47,590 nucleotides of DNA from Pseudomonadota bacterium (GCA_017464085.1 JAFUEE010000029.1:1-47590); one strand, 5' to 3'. Positions 31,691 through 42,328 are shown, counted from the stretch's first letter. The notes: a model not told the origin generated them from the sequence alone. Numbers and translations: made by a program.

Positions 31691-34021
31691 TTATGAATTT
31701 TCTTCGCCTTCTTTTGCTTCCGAATAAGCACATTTGGGGCACAGGAAGCGGCTGCCCTTGCCACGGCGGACAATTTCAAGACGCGCTTCATGGCAATTCG
31801 GGCATTCCTGATTTGTCGGTTCATTCCAGCTTACAAAATTGCAATCCGGATATCGGTTGCATCCGTAAAACACTTTGCCTTTTTTAGAACATTTCTTGAC
31901 GATTTTGCCTGTACATCCTTCACGCGGACAAGAGACATTGAGCGCAAGCGCTTCGGTATGCTTGCATTCAGGATAGCCAGAGCAAGCCAGAAATTTGCCG
32001 AATTTGCCATTTCTAACAATCATCGGGCGATGGCAATCAGGACATTCTCCTGAATACTCAATCACTTTTTCCTGCGGTACGATCGTGCCATCCGGATTGC
32101 GCGTAAATTCCATTGTATTTTTGCATTTTGGATAATTTGTACACGCAAGGAAATGGCCGTTTTTGCCCCATTTAATAATCATCGGGGAGCCGCATTTTTC
32201 GCACACCAGATTTGTTTCTTCAGAATCTTGTTTCACATTCCGCATATTCGCATTTGCTTTTTCAAGCGCCTGCTCGAACGGACCATAAAAATCCTTAAGC
32301 GTCTGACGCCAGGATTGTTCGCCGGCAGCAATCGTTTCCAGCTTATCCTCCATATCTTTTGTATATTCAACTTCAAGAATATCAGGAAAGCTCTGAATCA
32401 GCAGATCTGTGACAAGCTCACCAAGTTCAGTCGGGTGGAATGTATCTTTAATCTTTTCAACATAACCTTTTGACTGAATATTGACAACGGTCGTCGTAAT
32501 TGTAGAAGGCCTGCCGATACCGCGGTCTTTCAATTCCTTAATAAAAGAAGCCTCAGTATATCTTTTTGGTGGTTGAGTAAACTGCTGAGATTTATCAATC
32601 TGAAGACAATTGAGCACATCTCCCTGATTGATTTCGGGAAGCTGCATCTCCTGGCTTTCATTATCCTCAGTATCTTTATCTGCATTTTTAAGAAGTGCGC
32701 GCTTGAAGCCAGGGAACCTCGGCACAGAGCCGCTCACGCGATAAGTCAGGTCGCCATTTTCAATCGTGACCGTGGTGATATCAGATACAGCCGGTCCCAT
32801 CTGTGAAGCGACAAAACGCCGCCAGATCAAGTCATACAACCTATACTGATCGCGATCGAGATAAGGTTTGACCGATTCAGGCGTGCGATTGACATCAGTC
32901 GGACGAATAGCTTCGTGCGCGTCCTGAATCTTGACAGATGCTTTTTTCTTGCCGCCAGTCTCAGCTGCCTCATGATGTATTGGCTTTTTAGGAAGATAAT
33001 CATCACCATAATTATTTTGAATATAATTACGGCATGACGCAATCGCCTCATCAGACACGCGAACAGAATCTGTACGAATATATGTAATCAAGCCGACAGG
33101 CCCGTCTGCAATATCAACACTTTCGAAAAGCTGCTGTGCGATATTAGATGTCTTTTTAGAAGAGAGCCCGAGCTGACTTGAGGCGCATCTGAGCAGATCT
33201 GCTGTTGAAAACGGCGGATTCGTGCGCGATTCACGGCGTTCTTTCTCAACAAGCGAAACGATAAACGGCGCGTTTTGAGAACGCTCAACAATAGACGATG
33301 CCTGCGCTTCAGATGTAATCACGCCTTTGGGATAATTGCGTTCCACAGATGTATTATCCGCATATATCGTCTGCTTTTTATCACGAATGAGATTTGCATG
33401 AATTGCAGCATGAAGGGGCGTTTCAAGCTTTGCGCTGATTTTCCAATATTCAAGTTTTTTATAATTACGTATTGCTTTTTCGCGATCGACAATCAAGCGC
33501 ACAGCAACAGATTGGACTCTCCCGGCCGAAAGCCCGCGTTTGACCTTATCCCAAAGAATCGGGCTGATCTTATAACCGACGAGCCGGTCGAGCACGCGGC
33601 GCGCCTGCTGGCTGTCATATTTATTTTGGTCAATCTGCGTAGGATGCGCAATTTCATTGCGAATTGCCTTCTCGCTGATCTCCTGCGGAAGGATGCGCAA
33701 TATCTTGGGCGCATTTTTCAACCCCTTTATAATTTCCGCGATATGAAACGCAATCGCTTCACCTTCGCGATCGGGGTCTGTTGCGAGATATACGGTATCG
33801 ACCTCCGAAGCACACTTGCGAATCTCAGAAATCTCGCGGTTCTTCTTAGGAATCGTCACATACTGAGGTTCAAAATCGTGCTCTATATCGATGCCAAGGC
33901 TTTTGGAAGGCAGATCCTTGATATGACCGCTGCTGGCGATCACTTTAAAATCTTTGCCGAGAAAGCTTTCGTAAGCTTTTATCTTATTTGGAGATTCGAG
34001 AATAACGAGTGATTTAGTCAT
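31691..34021 (-). CDS. topA: DNA topoisomerase I (type IA)
   Basis: The 776-residue enzyme relaxes negative supercoils. The Toprim region has LVILESPNKIKAY at the start and DPDREGEAIAFH. The strand-cutting tyrosine is Y314 in GLITYIRTDSVR, and the DAHEAIRPT and DRGIGRPST blocks are intact. Four C-terminal zinc-ribbon-like modules are seen; the first three have the topoisomerase form (for example CEKCGSPM...CTNYPKC), and the last is shorter (CPNCHE...CPKC). The length is normal for the family. Codon use is clearly AT-richer than in the neighbouring GC-rich genes. Transcription converges with the lipoprotein gene on its 3' side. I see no obvious promoter of good score upstream. Confidence 0.97.
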   Translation of the reverse strand: MTKSLVILESPNKIKAYESFLGKDFKVIASSGHIKDLPSKSLGIDIEHDFEPQYVTIPKKNREISEIRKCASEVDTVYLATDPDREGEAIAFHIAEIIKGLKNAPKILRILPQEISEKAIRNEIAHPTQIDQNKYDSQQARRVLDRLVGYKISPILWDKVKRGLSAGRVQSVAVRLIVDREKAIRNYKKLEYWKISAKLETPLHAAIHANLIRDKKQTIYADNTSVERNYPKGVITSEAQASSIVERSQNAPFIVSLVEKERRESRTNPPFSTADLLRCASSQLGLSSKKTSNIAQQLFESVDIADGPVGLITYIRTDSVRVSDEAIASCRNYIQNNYGDDYLPKKPIHHEAAETGGKKKASVKIQDAHEAIRPTDVNRTPESVKPYLDRDQYRLYDLIWRRFVASQMGPAVSDITTVTIENGDLTYRVSGSVPRFPGFKRALLKNADKDTEDNESQEMQLPEINQGDVLNCLQIDKSQQFTQPPKRYTEASFIKELKDRGIGRPSTITTTVVNIQSKGYVEKIKDTFHPTELGELVTDLLIQSFPDILEVEYTKDMEDKLETIAAGEQSWRQTLKDFYGPFEQALEKANANMRNVKQDSEETNLVCEKCGSPMIIKWGKNGHFLACTNYPKCKNTMEFTRNPDGTIVPQEKVIEYSGECPDCHRPMIVRNGKFGKFLACSGYPECKHTEALALNVSCPREGCTGKIVKKCSKKGKVFYGCNRYPDCNFVSWNEPTNQECPNCHEARLEIVRRGKGSRFLCPKCAYSEAKEGEENS

Positions 34022-34299
34022 AGTTCAAAACATGATGATTAGACGAAAATGCGCCATTTTAGCGCATTCAAATTTGCCTGTTTACTTCATCGCGCCTCAA
34101 AATTCAAATATTGCGACAACAGAATGACAGAAAACATCCCCCTGGGGCAGCAGAATCCACCTTTGACCAAAAAATTTAAGGCAGTCTTATCCGGTTGGAT
34201 GAGGCCGCCTGAGCGTCTATGTGCTGACAAGGCGCCATGCCCCCTCCCCCACCATCCGTCGCCCCTCGCCTTTAACGCTTCGAACAGCATGCCCCATAA
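34022..34299. other. Intergenic stretch without gene
   Basis: This gap lies upstream of topA and downstream of the giant repeat gene. It holds a short palindrome GCGCCATTTTAGCGC (34051-34065) on an AT-rich background, which could overlap a topA promoter on the minus strand. Short ORFs here lack ribosome sites and show no family resemblance. Confidence 0.4.
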
Positions 34300-34332
34300 C
34301 TAAAAAACTCGCCATAATGGCGAGTTTTTTAG
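34300..34332 (-). terminator. Symmetrical rho-independent terminator
   Basis: CTAAAAAACTCGCC (34300-34313) and GGCGAGTTTTTTAG (34319-34332) are exact complements around ATAAT. The A and T runs make it able to work on both strands. It lies 20 bases after the stop of the giant minus-strand gene. Confidence 0.93.
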
Positions 34333-34351
34333 CGCAAGTTGACGATGAACA

Positions 34352-37300
34352 TTATTTCATCGGCTGCTCTTTCAAACCAAGTTTTCCGAGGATGCCGAGC
34401 AAAGCCTTCGCCGCGACCATGTCGAGGAGATAGCCGTTGCCAGAGAAGTTGACGAGCCCAGGAATCCTGAACTGCCAGTAGTACTTCTTCATCATGCCGC
34501 TCTTATACTTGACATAGATGTCGCCCGTGCCGATGCACTCCTTGACGATATCGACAAAGATGTTCCACATCTCCCCAACGCACTTGATGAAGTCAACTGC
34601 GCTTGTGATGCCAATACCAACGACCTCAAGGATACCCTTGGCAACATCGCCGAGGTTGCCGCTTGTGAGCAGCTTGGCAATGCGCGCGATCTTCTCTTTT
34701 TCTTTCTTGACAAACTTGACAAGAGGCTTGAGAAGCCGAGGCAACGGTGCAGAGAGGCTGTTGATTTTTTCTTCGACATAGGTGACGACCTTATTGAGGA
34801 TCGTGTCGAGCGAAGGCTTGGACTCGAAGAACTCGATAATCTTGACCAACCAATCAGGCAGCAAGCTCTTGATGAAGTCGGCATTCTCAGTGATGAGTTC
34901 TTTGAGGGCCTGCATTCCCTCTTTGATTTCCTTAATCTTGTTGGGAATTTCAGCAAGATTGAGTTCGCCAGTGAGAATCTTGATTGCGAGGAAGATGACG
35001 ACGCCGACCGGACCACCGGCGATTGCCGACGAGACGAGCCCCTGAATGAAGCTGATCGCTTCGCCGATGTTGCCGAGGGCTTTGCCGATTTTTTCGGCTT
35101 TTTTCATCGTATCCATGATGCCGCCAGACTTGTCGCTTTCGCCCTGTCCCTGAGACGCCTCGTCGCCAATCGTCTTGGCATCTGGAATCTTGGGTGCATC
35201 TTCCTTTTCGGAAGCGGGTGCGGAAGGCGCAAACTCTGCACCGGCATCTTCTTTTGCTTCTGCGGAAGCATCGACAGATGTCTGAGGATCCATGTGTTCC
35301 TTGGCGGCATCATCATCCTCAGCAGTCGTGCCCTTAGAGCCGAACTTAAACTTCTTGCCCCAGCTGAACTTGAAGAGCTCTCCGAGATCGAAGTCGAAGC
35401 TTGTGATATCGCATTCCGCAGTCATCCCCAGCAGTGTTGCGAACACCGACGGAATGATGGACAGCGAGAGAGAGGTTGAGAGATCGAACCCGAGTCCGAT
35501 TTCCCCGGAAAGCCCATCCGGACCGCCTTCGAGCTTACCATTCAGGCCCACTTCTGCATTCGCATTGACCGAAGCCACGCCGCGGACTTTGAGACCGGCC
35601 TCGAGAATACCGCCAACACCGACAGAGGCCTTGACGTATGGGGAGACTGATGCCTTTGCAGTCAAGCCAGTCTTGCATTCGAGCGTTGTTGAGAACTTAG
35701 GAATGCCCTTATCTGACTTGATATGGAAAGGTTCAACCTGAACCTTGGCATCAAATGTCACGGGAAGCATGTCGATGGATGCGCCGAACCCAACGCCAGC
35801 GCCGACCGTGATAGGCACCGGACCAGCCATGAAGGTCTGCTCGATCTTCGGCGACTTGTCTTTGCTATCGAACCCGAACAGCTGACGGCCCTCGATAAGC
35901 GTCGCGTTTGTGACATCAAGCTCCCCGTACACCACAGGATCATCCCATGATTTACCCTCGAACCGGACGCCAATCATGCCGCTGAGCCATTCATTGACCT
36001 GATATTTCAGCTTGCCATCGACTGTTGGCACGGCTTCCGGATTTTCGAGCGCATCATAGGTAACCGTCGCATCGCCTTCGAGCTTGCCGCCAAACGCCTT
36101 GATATTCAAGCCGCCAGAGAAGGCAAAGCCATCCTTGCCCCCGTCCTTAGCCTTGCGCCACTCGAAGTTCTCGCAATGCCCTGTAATCGAGAAATCGTTT
36201 TTCGCGTACTCTATTTCGACAGAGCCCTTGATATTTTCAAGCTCATTATCCGTGATGCTGGCACTGCCTGACAGGCTCTTGATCGAAAGGCCATCAAACA
36301 GCTTCACAGTGCCTTCAGTCCTGGCCGTCGCCTTAAACGACTTGATCACGGCGTTCTTGATATCAACCGTGCCTTCCGCGCCAAGAATAACCTCATTGCC
36401 TGTTCCGAGCTTCTGATTGGGCGGCGCAATGCCGACCTCGATTCTGCCCGTCAGCTCTGTGAGTTCATTCTTATCGACGTGGACATCACCGCCGGACCCC
36501 TTCTTGATCGCAAATATCGGGGAACCTTCAGGAAGCTCGATATCGGACAGAAGCTCGATTTTGGCATCGCCGGTAACCGCGCCCTCTTCTGCTGTATAGC
36601 TGCCGTTCACGCTGCCGCCGAAATAAGGCTTTCCTTTATAGACCGTCTTGAAGCCGATCTCCCCTGTCATCTCGGTGACCTGGTTATCTTCGATATGCGT
36701 CTTGATACCCGATTCCCCGGCAGGCGTCATATACAGCGCGAAATTTGCGTCATTGCCTGCGAGCTTCTTCTCCTGAAGGATCGTCACAGACACATCTCCC
36801 GTGAAGGATGTCGTGTCGATGCAATCGAACTCCCCTTCGGTCTTGAATGCGAGATAATCTTTTTTCGTCTTGCCGTCGCGAAGCGCGAGATTGACAATGC
36901 CCGACACGCTCTTGAGCTCATTCTTCTCGACCTTGAGCATGGCCGTGGATTTTCTGAGCATAAGCGTATCGCCGCCAGACAGCGTCTTGAGCGCCTTGTC
37001 CTGAATCGTGACCTCCCCGGTCGCATCGCATTCGCCGGTCTTGCAATCATAATCCACCTCAAGATCGCCATTGACCTTGAGCACATCCTCGCCTTTCTTG
37101 ACCTTCTTCTGCTCAAGATAGAAACCGGTCGATCCCTTGATGTTCGTCAGTTCATTGCTCTTGAGGACTGCTGTCACCCCGGACTTGCTGATGCCATACT
37201 CATAGAGCTTGCCCTTATGAATGGCATCGCCGAGCTTGACCTTGGAACATTCGATCTTGGCCTGGCCGCTCACGCCATCATCACGCTTGTAGGTCAATCC

Positions 37301-40300
37301 CTTGCCGCCAGCCGCCTTCAGCGTGACCTTGAACTTGGGATTCTTCGGAAGCGGATAATTCAGCTCAAGACCGCCCTTGAACTGCACTTCATTCAGGCCG
37401 TCCTTGTCGATCTTGCAAAGCGCATTGCACTTCTTCGTCGCATTGATCGTGAGCTTTTCTCCGAACTTCAGATTACACGTGATGTCCGATGTCACGTCGA
37501 GCTTCTTCACCTCGAATGTCGACACATCGATATCGAGGTCCGCACGTCCGTTGACGATGCCGATCGTCCCCGCATTGCCGACCTTGAAGTCGCCCTTGAA
37601 TTTCGAAACGCCAGTGAGGCTCTTGAGCTCATTCTGCTTGATCCTGGCCTTCATGCCCGGGCTGGTCTCGATCGTGAACTTCTGCGCGCCGAGCTGAATG
37701 ACGATCGCCTTGGAATTGCGAATCTGGATGTCGCCAGTAAATTCCGCATTCGGAACATCATAGGACATCCGCGAGCCCTTCAGCTCAAGCTCGAATCCCT
37801 TGGGCAGATGCTTGGTCTTGGCATGTTTATAACGGATGGCAAACGTGCCCTCGACAGTCTGGAGGCCTTCTTCAGACACATCCAGATCGACTTTCGTCCC
37901 CTTCATCAGGTCGATCTGCTGGACATTTGTCTTGCCCTTGCCTTTTTCGGCCGCGATCGTGCAATTCTTGGCAACTTCGAGACCAAACTTGCCCTGCATC
38001 GGCGACTTGTCAGCCTTGATATCTTCGATATTGAAGTCGACATTGCCCTTGATTTCGAGCGGCGTCTTCGTCTTGAGCGCTGTCGTCTTCCCCTCGTACT
38101 TGACATTGCCCTTGAGGAACGTCGGCTCGCTGTCGACGATCTGCGTCTCAAGCTCCGATCCCTTGAGGAAGGTCAGCTTCGTCTCATCTTTGTGCAGCTT
38201 GAGCGTCGCATCCTTCTTAATGCGGACGGTCACAGAAGAAGCATTCAGATCGCCTGTCTTCGGATCGATCGTCGCATTCTTCGCGTCGCAGTCGAACTTC
38301 GGGCGGCCCTCGAAAACCTCGCTCTTCGGGTTGAGTTCGGCGCTGAAGTCGAGCTCGATTCCCGTGACTTCATTCGCTTCAAGCGTCAGCTTGATGCCAT
38401 TCTCTTTATTTCCCTTGAGGACGAGGATTTTCTCATCATCGAGCGGGAGATCCTTGTTCAGGCCGACATCCACGATCCCGCTGAATGCATTTTCCTTAAC
38501 ATCATAATCGCTGATGGTCAGATAGCCTTCGAGCTTGAGCTCTTTCTGCTTGATCTTCAGGCCGGCCTCAGAAACGATCTTGCCGCTGATATGCGTGAGT
38601 TCCGAATCCTCAAAATCAAGCTTGAGGCTTGTCTCCGACTGCCTTTTCTTGCTCAGGAGCGCGACTTTCACGGGCCCTTTTTCGAGCGTAATATCGCTCA
38701 TGAGCTGCGCGCCGGCGCTGCCGCTGAAGTTGCCTGACTCTGGATCGAACACACAGCTTTCGAGCTTGCCCTTGAGCATCAGGCCGGTACCGCCTTCAGC
38801 GCCGCCCTTGTCGCCCTTGTCCTTGCCACCGCCTTCGGCAGCCATGCCATACGTATATTCGCCAGCGAACTGGATCGGCTCAATCGTCTCGTCCTGCATC
38901 GTCAGCGTCGCTGTCGCGCCGGACTTGATGACGAGCTTCGAACCGGCCTGGAAATCTTTGGAAAGCGTGAACGTGCCCGTTGCCTGAAGCATATCCGGCA
39001 TGAGCTGCGCCTCAAAGTCGCACGTCGCCATCTCCTCGGCGCCATCCTGCGAAAAGCCCACCTTGCCGAGCGCCGCGAGGACGCCCTGCTCGAATTTCAG
39101 GCTGATTCCTTCTTCGGCTGTCTTCAGATGTTTGTTGTCGATGAACATCTTGCCGGTGACTTTCTGGATGAGGTCATCACCCTTCTTTGTCGAGAAGTCG
39201 CACGAGAAGTCCTCGATGTGAAGCGCGCCAATCGCATTGCTGGACGCCTGCGACACTTTGCCCGAAAGCTCTCCGGCGGGATCCACGTGGAGATTGTCGA
39301 GCGCCAAGCCGTAATCCTCCTTCGCGACCCTGAGATTGAGCGCACCGGTGATGTCCGCGCCCGTAAAACCTTTTTCGTCAAAGCTGACTGTCCCGCCCAG
39401 GCTGCCGGTGATCAGAGGATTCCGCTTCGGGAAGCCGATCTCCCCACCCTCGACAGTCATCGAGCCGCCAACGAGCTTGTTTTCCGCAAAATTCGCTGTC
39501 CCGCTGCAAGAAAGCAGGTCGCCGAGCATGGTCTTGACCGTAGCGCTGCCGGTAAATCCTTCCGATGTGTACTGCGCGCTATTGAGAGAAAGCGTTGCCG
39601 TCGTCTTCTTGTCCGGAAGCAGGGTGCTGCGGAAATTGACGGGCGCTGTCAGGCTCGCGCTCAGCGCGTCCTGTTCATAGGCAACCGACAGGGCCACCTT
39701 GTCATCCGGCGTCGCAAGGAAACCGAGATTCGACGCCGAAATGTTGCCGATAATCGACTTGATCTCCCCTTCCTGAGAGGTCACGGCGATATCGCCCTCG
39801 AACTGCATAGGCGTCACTGTGACGGAAGCGGGCGCGCCATCCGCGCCGTCATCCGCGCCTGCTCCGCCGGCCGGGCGCTTGAACATATTCGCGACTTTCT
39901 TCATCAGGCCGCCCATGAGCCCGCCGCCTTTTTTCTCCGTCTTCGCGGCATCGCCCCCGACATTCCCGCCGACCTTTCCGGCAGTACCCGTCACGCTCAG
40001 AGAGCCGTCAAGCGTGTTCGTCTCCCCTAGCGTCACTTCCATCGTCGGCTTCGCTTCAAGCGTATGGCCGAAAAGCCCCGCCGTTCCCGAAACGGCCGCG
40101 CGAAGCGTCGCATCCTTGCCGGCCTGCGCCACATTGAATGACACGCTCAGCCCATCGACATCCGGAATATCGATGTCTGCCTCAAGCGTGCCCGACGGAA
40201 TGAACCTGCCCTTCTGATGGACAAGCTTTATCTCGGCCTGCGACTTCTCTTTCAGGAAACTCGCTTTCAGGCCGGCGCGAAGCGTCACTTCGGACACCTC

Positions 40301-40831
40301 CGAACCAGACACTTTCACCGTCCCCTGGATGAACCTCAGGAACGGGCTTTCAGTCCAGTCCGCGCACTCGATCGAACCCGTGCCATTCTCGCTCTTGAGC
40401 TCGATCTCCTTGTTGCGGATGCCGAGTTCCGGAAGGTCGATCTTGAATTTCTTCGCACCGGTCTCCACTGACGTGCCCGCAGAAGCCCCGCCGCCGAGAC
40501 TGCCGGACTGCGCTGACCGCAAGCCGGCACGCGCCCCCGCTTTCGCCTTGTTCTCCGCCTGCGACTTCATCGCCTTCGTGCGCGCAAGCACGTCCGCATG
40601 AAGCCGGCGCACCTTCGCGCCTCCGAGCACGCTGCCGAGCTGCTTCATCATGCGCGCATACACATACGGGCGGTCCGAATACAGCGCCGCAAGATCCTTC
40701 GCAATGTCGCTAGACTGCTTCAATGACTGAAGCAATGCCTTGTTCAATGACTCCGTCTGCTGACCTGCCTGCCCACCAAGCACCGGAAGCTTCTCTGCTA
40801 CCCGCTGTCTGTCGAGTTCAAATCCTGACAT
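34352..40831 (-). CDS. Giant 2159-residue repeat protein of unknown function
   Basis: I do not recognise this family. No signal peptide is seen. Residues 1-110 are helical and charged (coiled-coil-like), followed by a Gly/Ser/Ala-rich stretch. From about 130 to 1800 the protein is almost entirely predicted beta strand. Within about 740-1530, a motif of the form xNELTxIxG recurs roughly every 75-85 residues (SELTHISG, NELKSLTG, NELTNIKG, NELKSVSG, NQVTEMTG, NELTELTG, NELENIKG), which suggests a long solenoid or lipid-transfer-like groove. A Gly/Ala/Val-rich segment (about 1610-1770) precedes an acidic linker (about 1790-1880) and a helical C-terminal part with one hydrophobic segment (VVIFLAIKIL). 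The ATG at 40831 follows AGGAGG by 4 bases; an upstream frame to 40951 lacks a site. It is a single-gene unit with its own terminator. Confidence 0.85.
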   Translation of the reverse strand: MSGFELDRQRVAEKLPVLGGQAGQQTESLNKALLQSLKQSSDIAKDLAALYSDRPYVYARMMKQLGSVLGGAKVRRLHADVLARTKAMKSQAENKAKAGARAGLRSAQSGSLGGGASAGTSVETGAKKFKIDLPELGIRNKEIELKSENGTGSIECADWTESPFLRFIQGTVKVSGSEVSEVTLRAGLKASFLKEKSQAEIKLVHQKGRFIPSGTLEADIDIPDVDGLSVSFNVAQAGKDATLRAAVSGTAGLFGHTLEAKPTMEVTLGETNTLDGSLSVTGTAGKVGGNVGGDAAKTEKKGGGLMGGLMKKVANMFKRPAGGAGADDGADGAPASVTVTPMQFEGDIAVTSQEGEIKSIIGNISASNLGFLATPDDKVALSVAYEQDALSASLTAPVNFRSTLLPDKKTTATLSLNSAQYTSEGFTGSATVKTMLGDLLSCSGTANFAENKLVGGSMTVEGGEIGFPKRNPLITGSLGGTVSFDEKGFTGADITGALNLRVAKEDYGLALDNLHVDPAGELSGKVSQASSNAIGALHIEDFSCDFSTKKGDDLIQKVTGKMFIDNKHLKTAEEGISLKFEQGVLAALGKVGFSQDGAEEMATCDFEAQLMPDMLQATGTFTLSKDFQAGSKLVIKSGATATLTMQDETIEPIQFAGEYTYGMAAEGGGKDKGDKGGAEGGTGLMLKGKLESCVFDPESGNFSGSAGAQLMSDITLEKGPVKVALLSKKRQSETSLKLDFEDSELTHISGKIVSEAGLKIKQKELKLEGYLTISDYDVKENAFSGIVDVGLNKDLPLDDEKILVLKGNKENGIKLTLEANEVTGIELDFSAELNPKSEVFEGRPKFDCDAKNATIDPKTGDLNASSVTVRIKKDATLKLHKDETKLTFLKGSELETQIVDSEPTFLKGNVKYEGKTTALKTKTPLEIKGNVDFNIEDIKADKSPMQGKFGLEVAKNCTIAAEKGKGKTNVQQIDLMKGTKVDLDVSEEGLQTVEGTFAIRYKHAKTKHLPKGFELELKGSRMSYDVPNAEFTGDIQIRNSKAIVIQLGAQKFTIETSPGMKARIKQNELKSLTGVSKFKGDFKVGNAGTIGIVNGRADLDIDVSTFEVKKLDVTSDITCNLKFGEKLTINATKKCNALCKIDKDGLNEVQFKGGLELNYPLPKNPKFKVTLKAAGGKGLTYKRDDGVSGQAKIECSKVKLGDAIHKGKLYEYGISKSGVTAVLKSNELTNIKGSTGFYLEQKKVKKGEDVLKVNGDLEVDYDCKTGECDATGEVTIQDKALKTLSGGDTLMLRKSTAMLKVEKNELKSVSGIVNLALRDGKTKKDYLAFKTEGEFDCIDTTSFTGDVSVTILQEKKLAGNDANFALYMTPAGESGIKTHIEDNQVTEMTGEIGFKTVYKGKPYFGGSVNGSYTAEEGAVTGDAKIELLSDIELPEGSPIFAIKKGSGGDVHVDKNELTELTGRIEVGIAPPNQKLGTGNEVILGAEGTVDIKNAVIKSFKATARTEGTVKLFDGLSIKSLSGSASITDNELENIKGSVEIEYAKNDFSITGHCENFEWRKAKDGGKDGFAFSGGLNIKAFGGKLEGDATVTYDALENPEAVPTVDGKLKYQVNEWLSGMIGVRFEGKSWDDPVVYGELDVTNATLIEGRQLFGFDSKDKSPKIEQTFMAGPVPITVGAGVGFGASIDMLPVTFDAKVQVEPFHIKSDKGIPKFSTTLECKTGLTAKASVSPYVKASVGVGGILEAGLKVRGVASVNANAEVGLNGKLEGGPDGLSGEIGLGFDLSTSLSLSIIPSVFATLLGMTAECDITSFDFDLGELFKFSWGKKFKFGSKGTTAEDDDAAKEHMDPQTSVDASAEAKEDAGAEFAPSAPASEKEDAPKIPDAKTIGDEASQGQGESDKSGGIMDTMKKAEKIGKALGNIGEAISFIQGLVSSAIAGGPVGVVIFLAIKILTGELNLAEIPNKIKEIKEGMQALKELITENADFIKSLLPDWLVKIIEFFESKPSLDTILNKVVTYVEEKINSLSAPLPRLLKPLVKFVKKEKEKIARIAKLLTSGNLGDVAKGILEVVGIGITSAVDFIKCVGEMWNIFVDIVKECIGTGDIYVKYKSGMMKKYYWQFRIPGLVNFSGNGYLLDMVAAKALLGILGKLGLKEQPMK

Positions 40832-41156
40832 ACTGCCTCCTAAACATAGTGTAAAATTCAGCCTCGCGGCTGATAGAAAAATCCTCTCATATAATACGCA
40901 ATTTCCATTCCTCGCAATTCTTTTATTTTCCTTTCCGACAAGCTCATTCAATGCCCATCACATCCCCGAATCCATTGACGCTCCACCGCCTGTCCCACAT
41001 CTGCCGCTTACACTTCCCCATGAAACAGAGACATCCGTCCCCACCTGCCAGTCCCCAGCGTTCACTTCTGCCCCATCCCCCCTCTATTTGCCTTTGACAC
41101 ATTTATTGATATACCCCACACGGAACATTTCGTTCCCACTCTCGAACCCGTTGATC
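40832..41156. other. Divergent intergenic region
   Basis: This gap separates the giant minus-strand gene from the DUF368 gene. On the minus strand, TTGCGA (40917-40912) and TATTAT (40896-40891), 15 bases apart, are a weak promoter candidate for the giant gene. No hairpin-family copy, RNA gene or credible ORF was found. Confidence 0.35.
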
Positions 41157-42305
41157 ATGAAAGAAAAAATATCACTTTTCTTCAAAGGCATGGCCATGGG
41201 GACCGTCGATATCGTCCCGGGCGTCAGCGGAAGCACTGTCGCAGTCCTGCTCGGCATATACACCCGCTTCATCGGCGCGCTCAAAAACATCGATATCGCC
41301 CTCATCCGCGCGATATTCGCCCCCCTGCCCAAGCGTTTCTCAAAAGAATCACGAGCAAACGCACGCGAAGCCGCCAAAAAAGCCGACCTCCCCTGGCTGC
41401 TCACGCTCCTTTCCGGGCTCGCGTGCGCATTCGTCGTCGCAAGCTTCCTCATCCCAACGCTCATGGAGCGCTTCCCGCTCGCGATGCGCGGCTTCTTCTT
41501 CGGCCTGGTGCTGGGCTCCATCGCCACGCCCGCCAGAAGCATCAGATCCTGGAATTACAAGCGCTTCCTCATGATCGCTGCCTGCGCCGCCGCTTTCTTC
41601 GTCATTCTCGGGCAGCACTTCTCACCGCCAGTGCTCCAAACAAATGTCCTGGCTGACGGTTCGCAGACGCTCCAACAGATCTGCATCAGCGCGCCATGTT
41701 TCTCCGAACCAGCCCAAGTCCTCGCAATGCCTGCAAACTCCGCACTGGCTGATGCGCTCGCGGGCAACCCTGACCCCACAGCCACAATCATCCCTCAGGG
41801 GACTTCCGTCACCATCCCCAAAGCATACGCGCTTTTCTGCCTGGCCGCAGGTTTCACGGCCATCTGCGCCATGCTGCTGCCCGGCATCTCGGGCAGCTTC
41901 GTGCTGCTCATCCTCGGCTCATATTATTTCATGCTCAACACGGGCAAAGGCTTCATGCACGGCCTCATGCACGGCGACTTCCACACCTCACATCTGCTCT
42001 ATCTCGCCTGCTTTGCCGGCGGCGCGCTGCTCGGAATCATCGCCTTCTCGCGCCTGCTGGCATGGCTTATGAACAAATACCCCGACATGACACACGCGGC
42101 CATCATCGGCATACTCATCGGATGCCTGCGAGGCGTCTGGCCATGGCAGACCGTCACAGCCCCCACGCCTGCGCAGATTGCAGCCCCGGCCGCATTCATC
42201 CTCGCAGGGCTCGCGCTCGTTGCGCTCACGGTCGTATTGCAGATCCGGCATGACAGGCTGGAAAATCACCCCGGAACTTCTGAAAACCCGCCCGAGTCGA
42301 ACTAG
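41157..42305 (+). CDS. DUF368 family undecaprenyl-phosphate translocase
   Basis: The 382-residue polytopic membrane protein belongs to DUF368. These proteins recycle the lipid carrier undecaprenyl phosphate across the inner membrane for cell-wall and glycan synthesis. The repeated family motif is present twice: MGTVDIVPGVSGSTVAVLLG near the N-terminus and AMLLPGISGSFVLLILGSYY in the second half, reflecting an inverted-repeat membrane fold. An extra loop (about 155-225, Ala/Pro rich) sits between the halves. The ATG at 41157 fits the family N-terminus (MKEKISLFFKGMAMG); the frame is open to 41088, but that section reads as unrelated sequence. No strong ribosome site is visible. Neighbours do not form an operon with it. 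Confidence 0.9.
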   Translation: MKEKISLFFKGMAMGTVDIVPGVSGSTVAVLLGIYTRFIGALKNIDIALIRAIFAPLPKRFSKESRANAREAAKKADLPWLLTLLSGLACAFVVASFLIPTLMERFPLAMRGFFFGLVLGSIATPARSIRSWNYKRFLMIAACAAAFFVILGQHFSPPVLQTNVLADGSQTLQQICISAPCFSEPAQVLAMPANSALADALAGNPDPTATIIPQGTSVTIPKAYALFCLAAGFTAICAMLLPGISGSFVLLILGSYYFMLNTGKGFMHGLMHGDFHTSHLLYLACFAGGALLGIIAFSRLLAWLMNKYPDMTHAAIIGILIGCLRGVWPWQTVTAPTPAQIAAPAAFILAGLALVALTVVLQIRHDRLENHPGTSENPPESN

Positions 42306-42328
42306 GCACTCACGTCGCCTCTCACACG

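Noticed and set aside
36479..38737. A 752-codon open frame on the plus strand inside the giant gene
   Set aside because: It is antisense to the repeat gene, has Leu/Arg/Ile-rich composition typical of a shadow frame in GC-biased coding sequence, no ribosome site and no domain resemblance.
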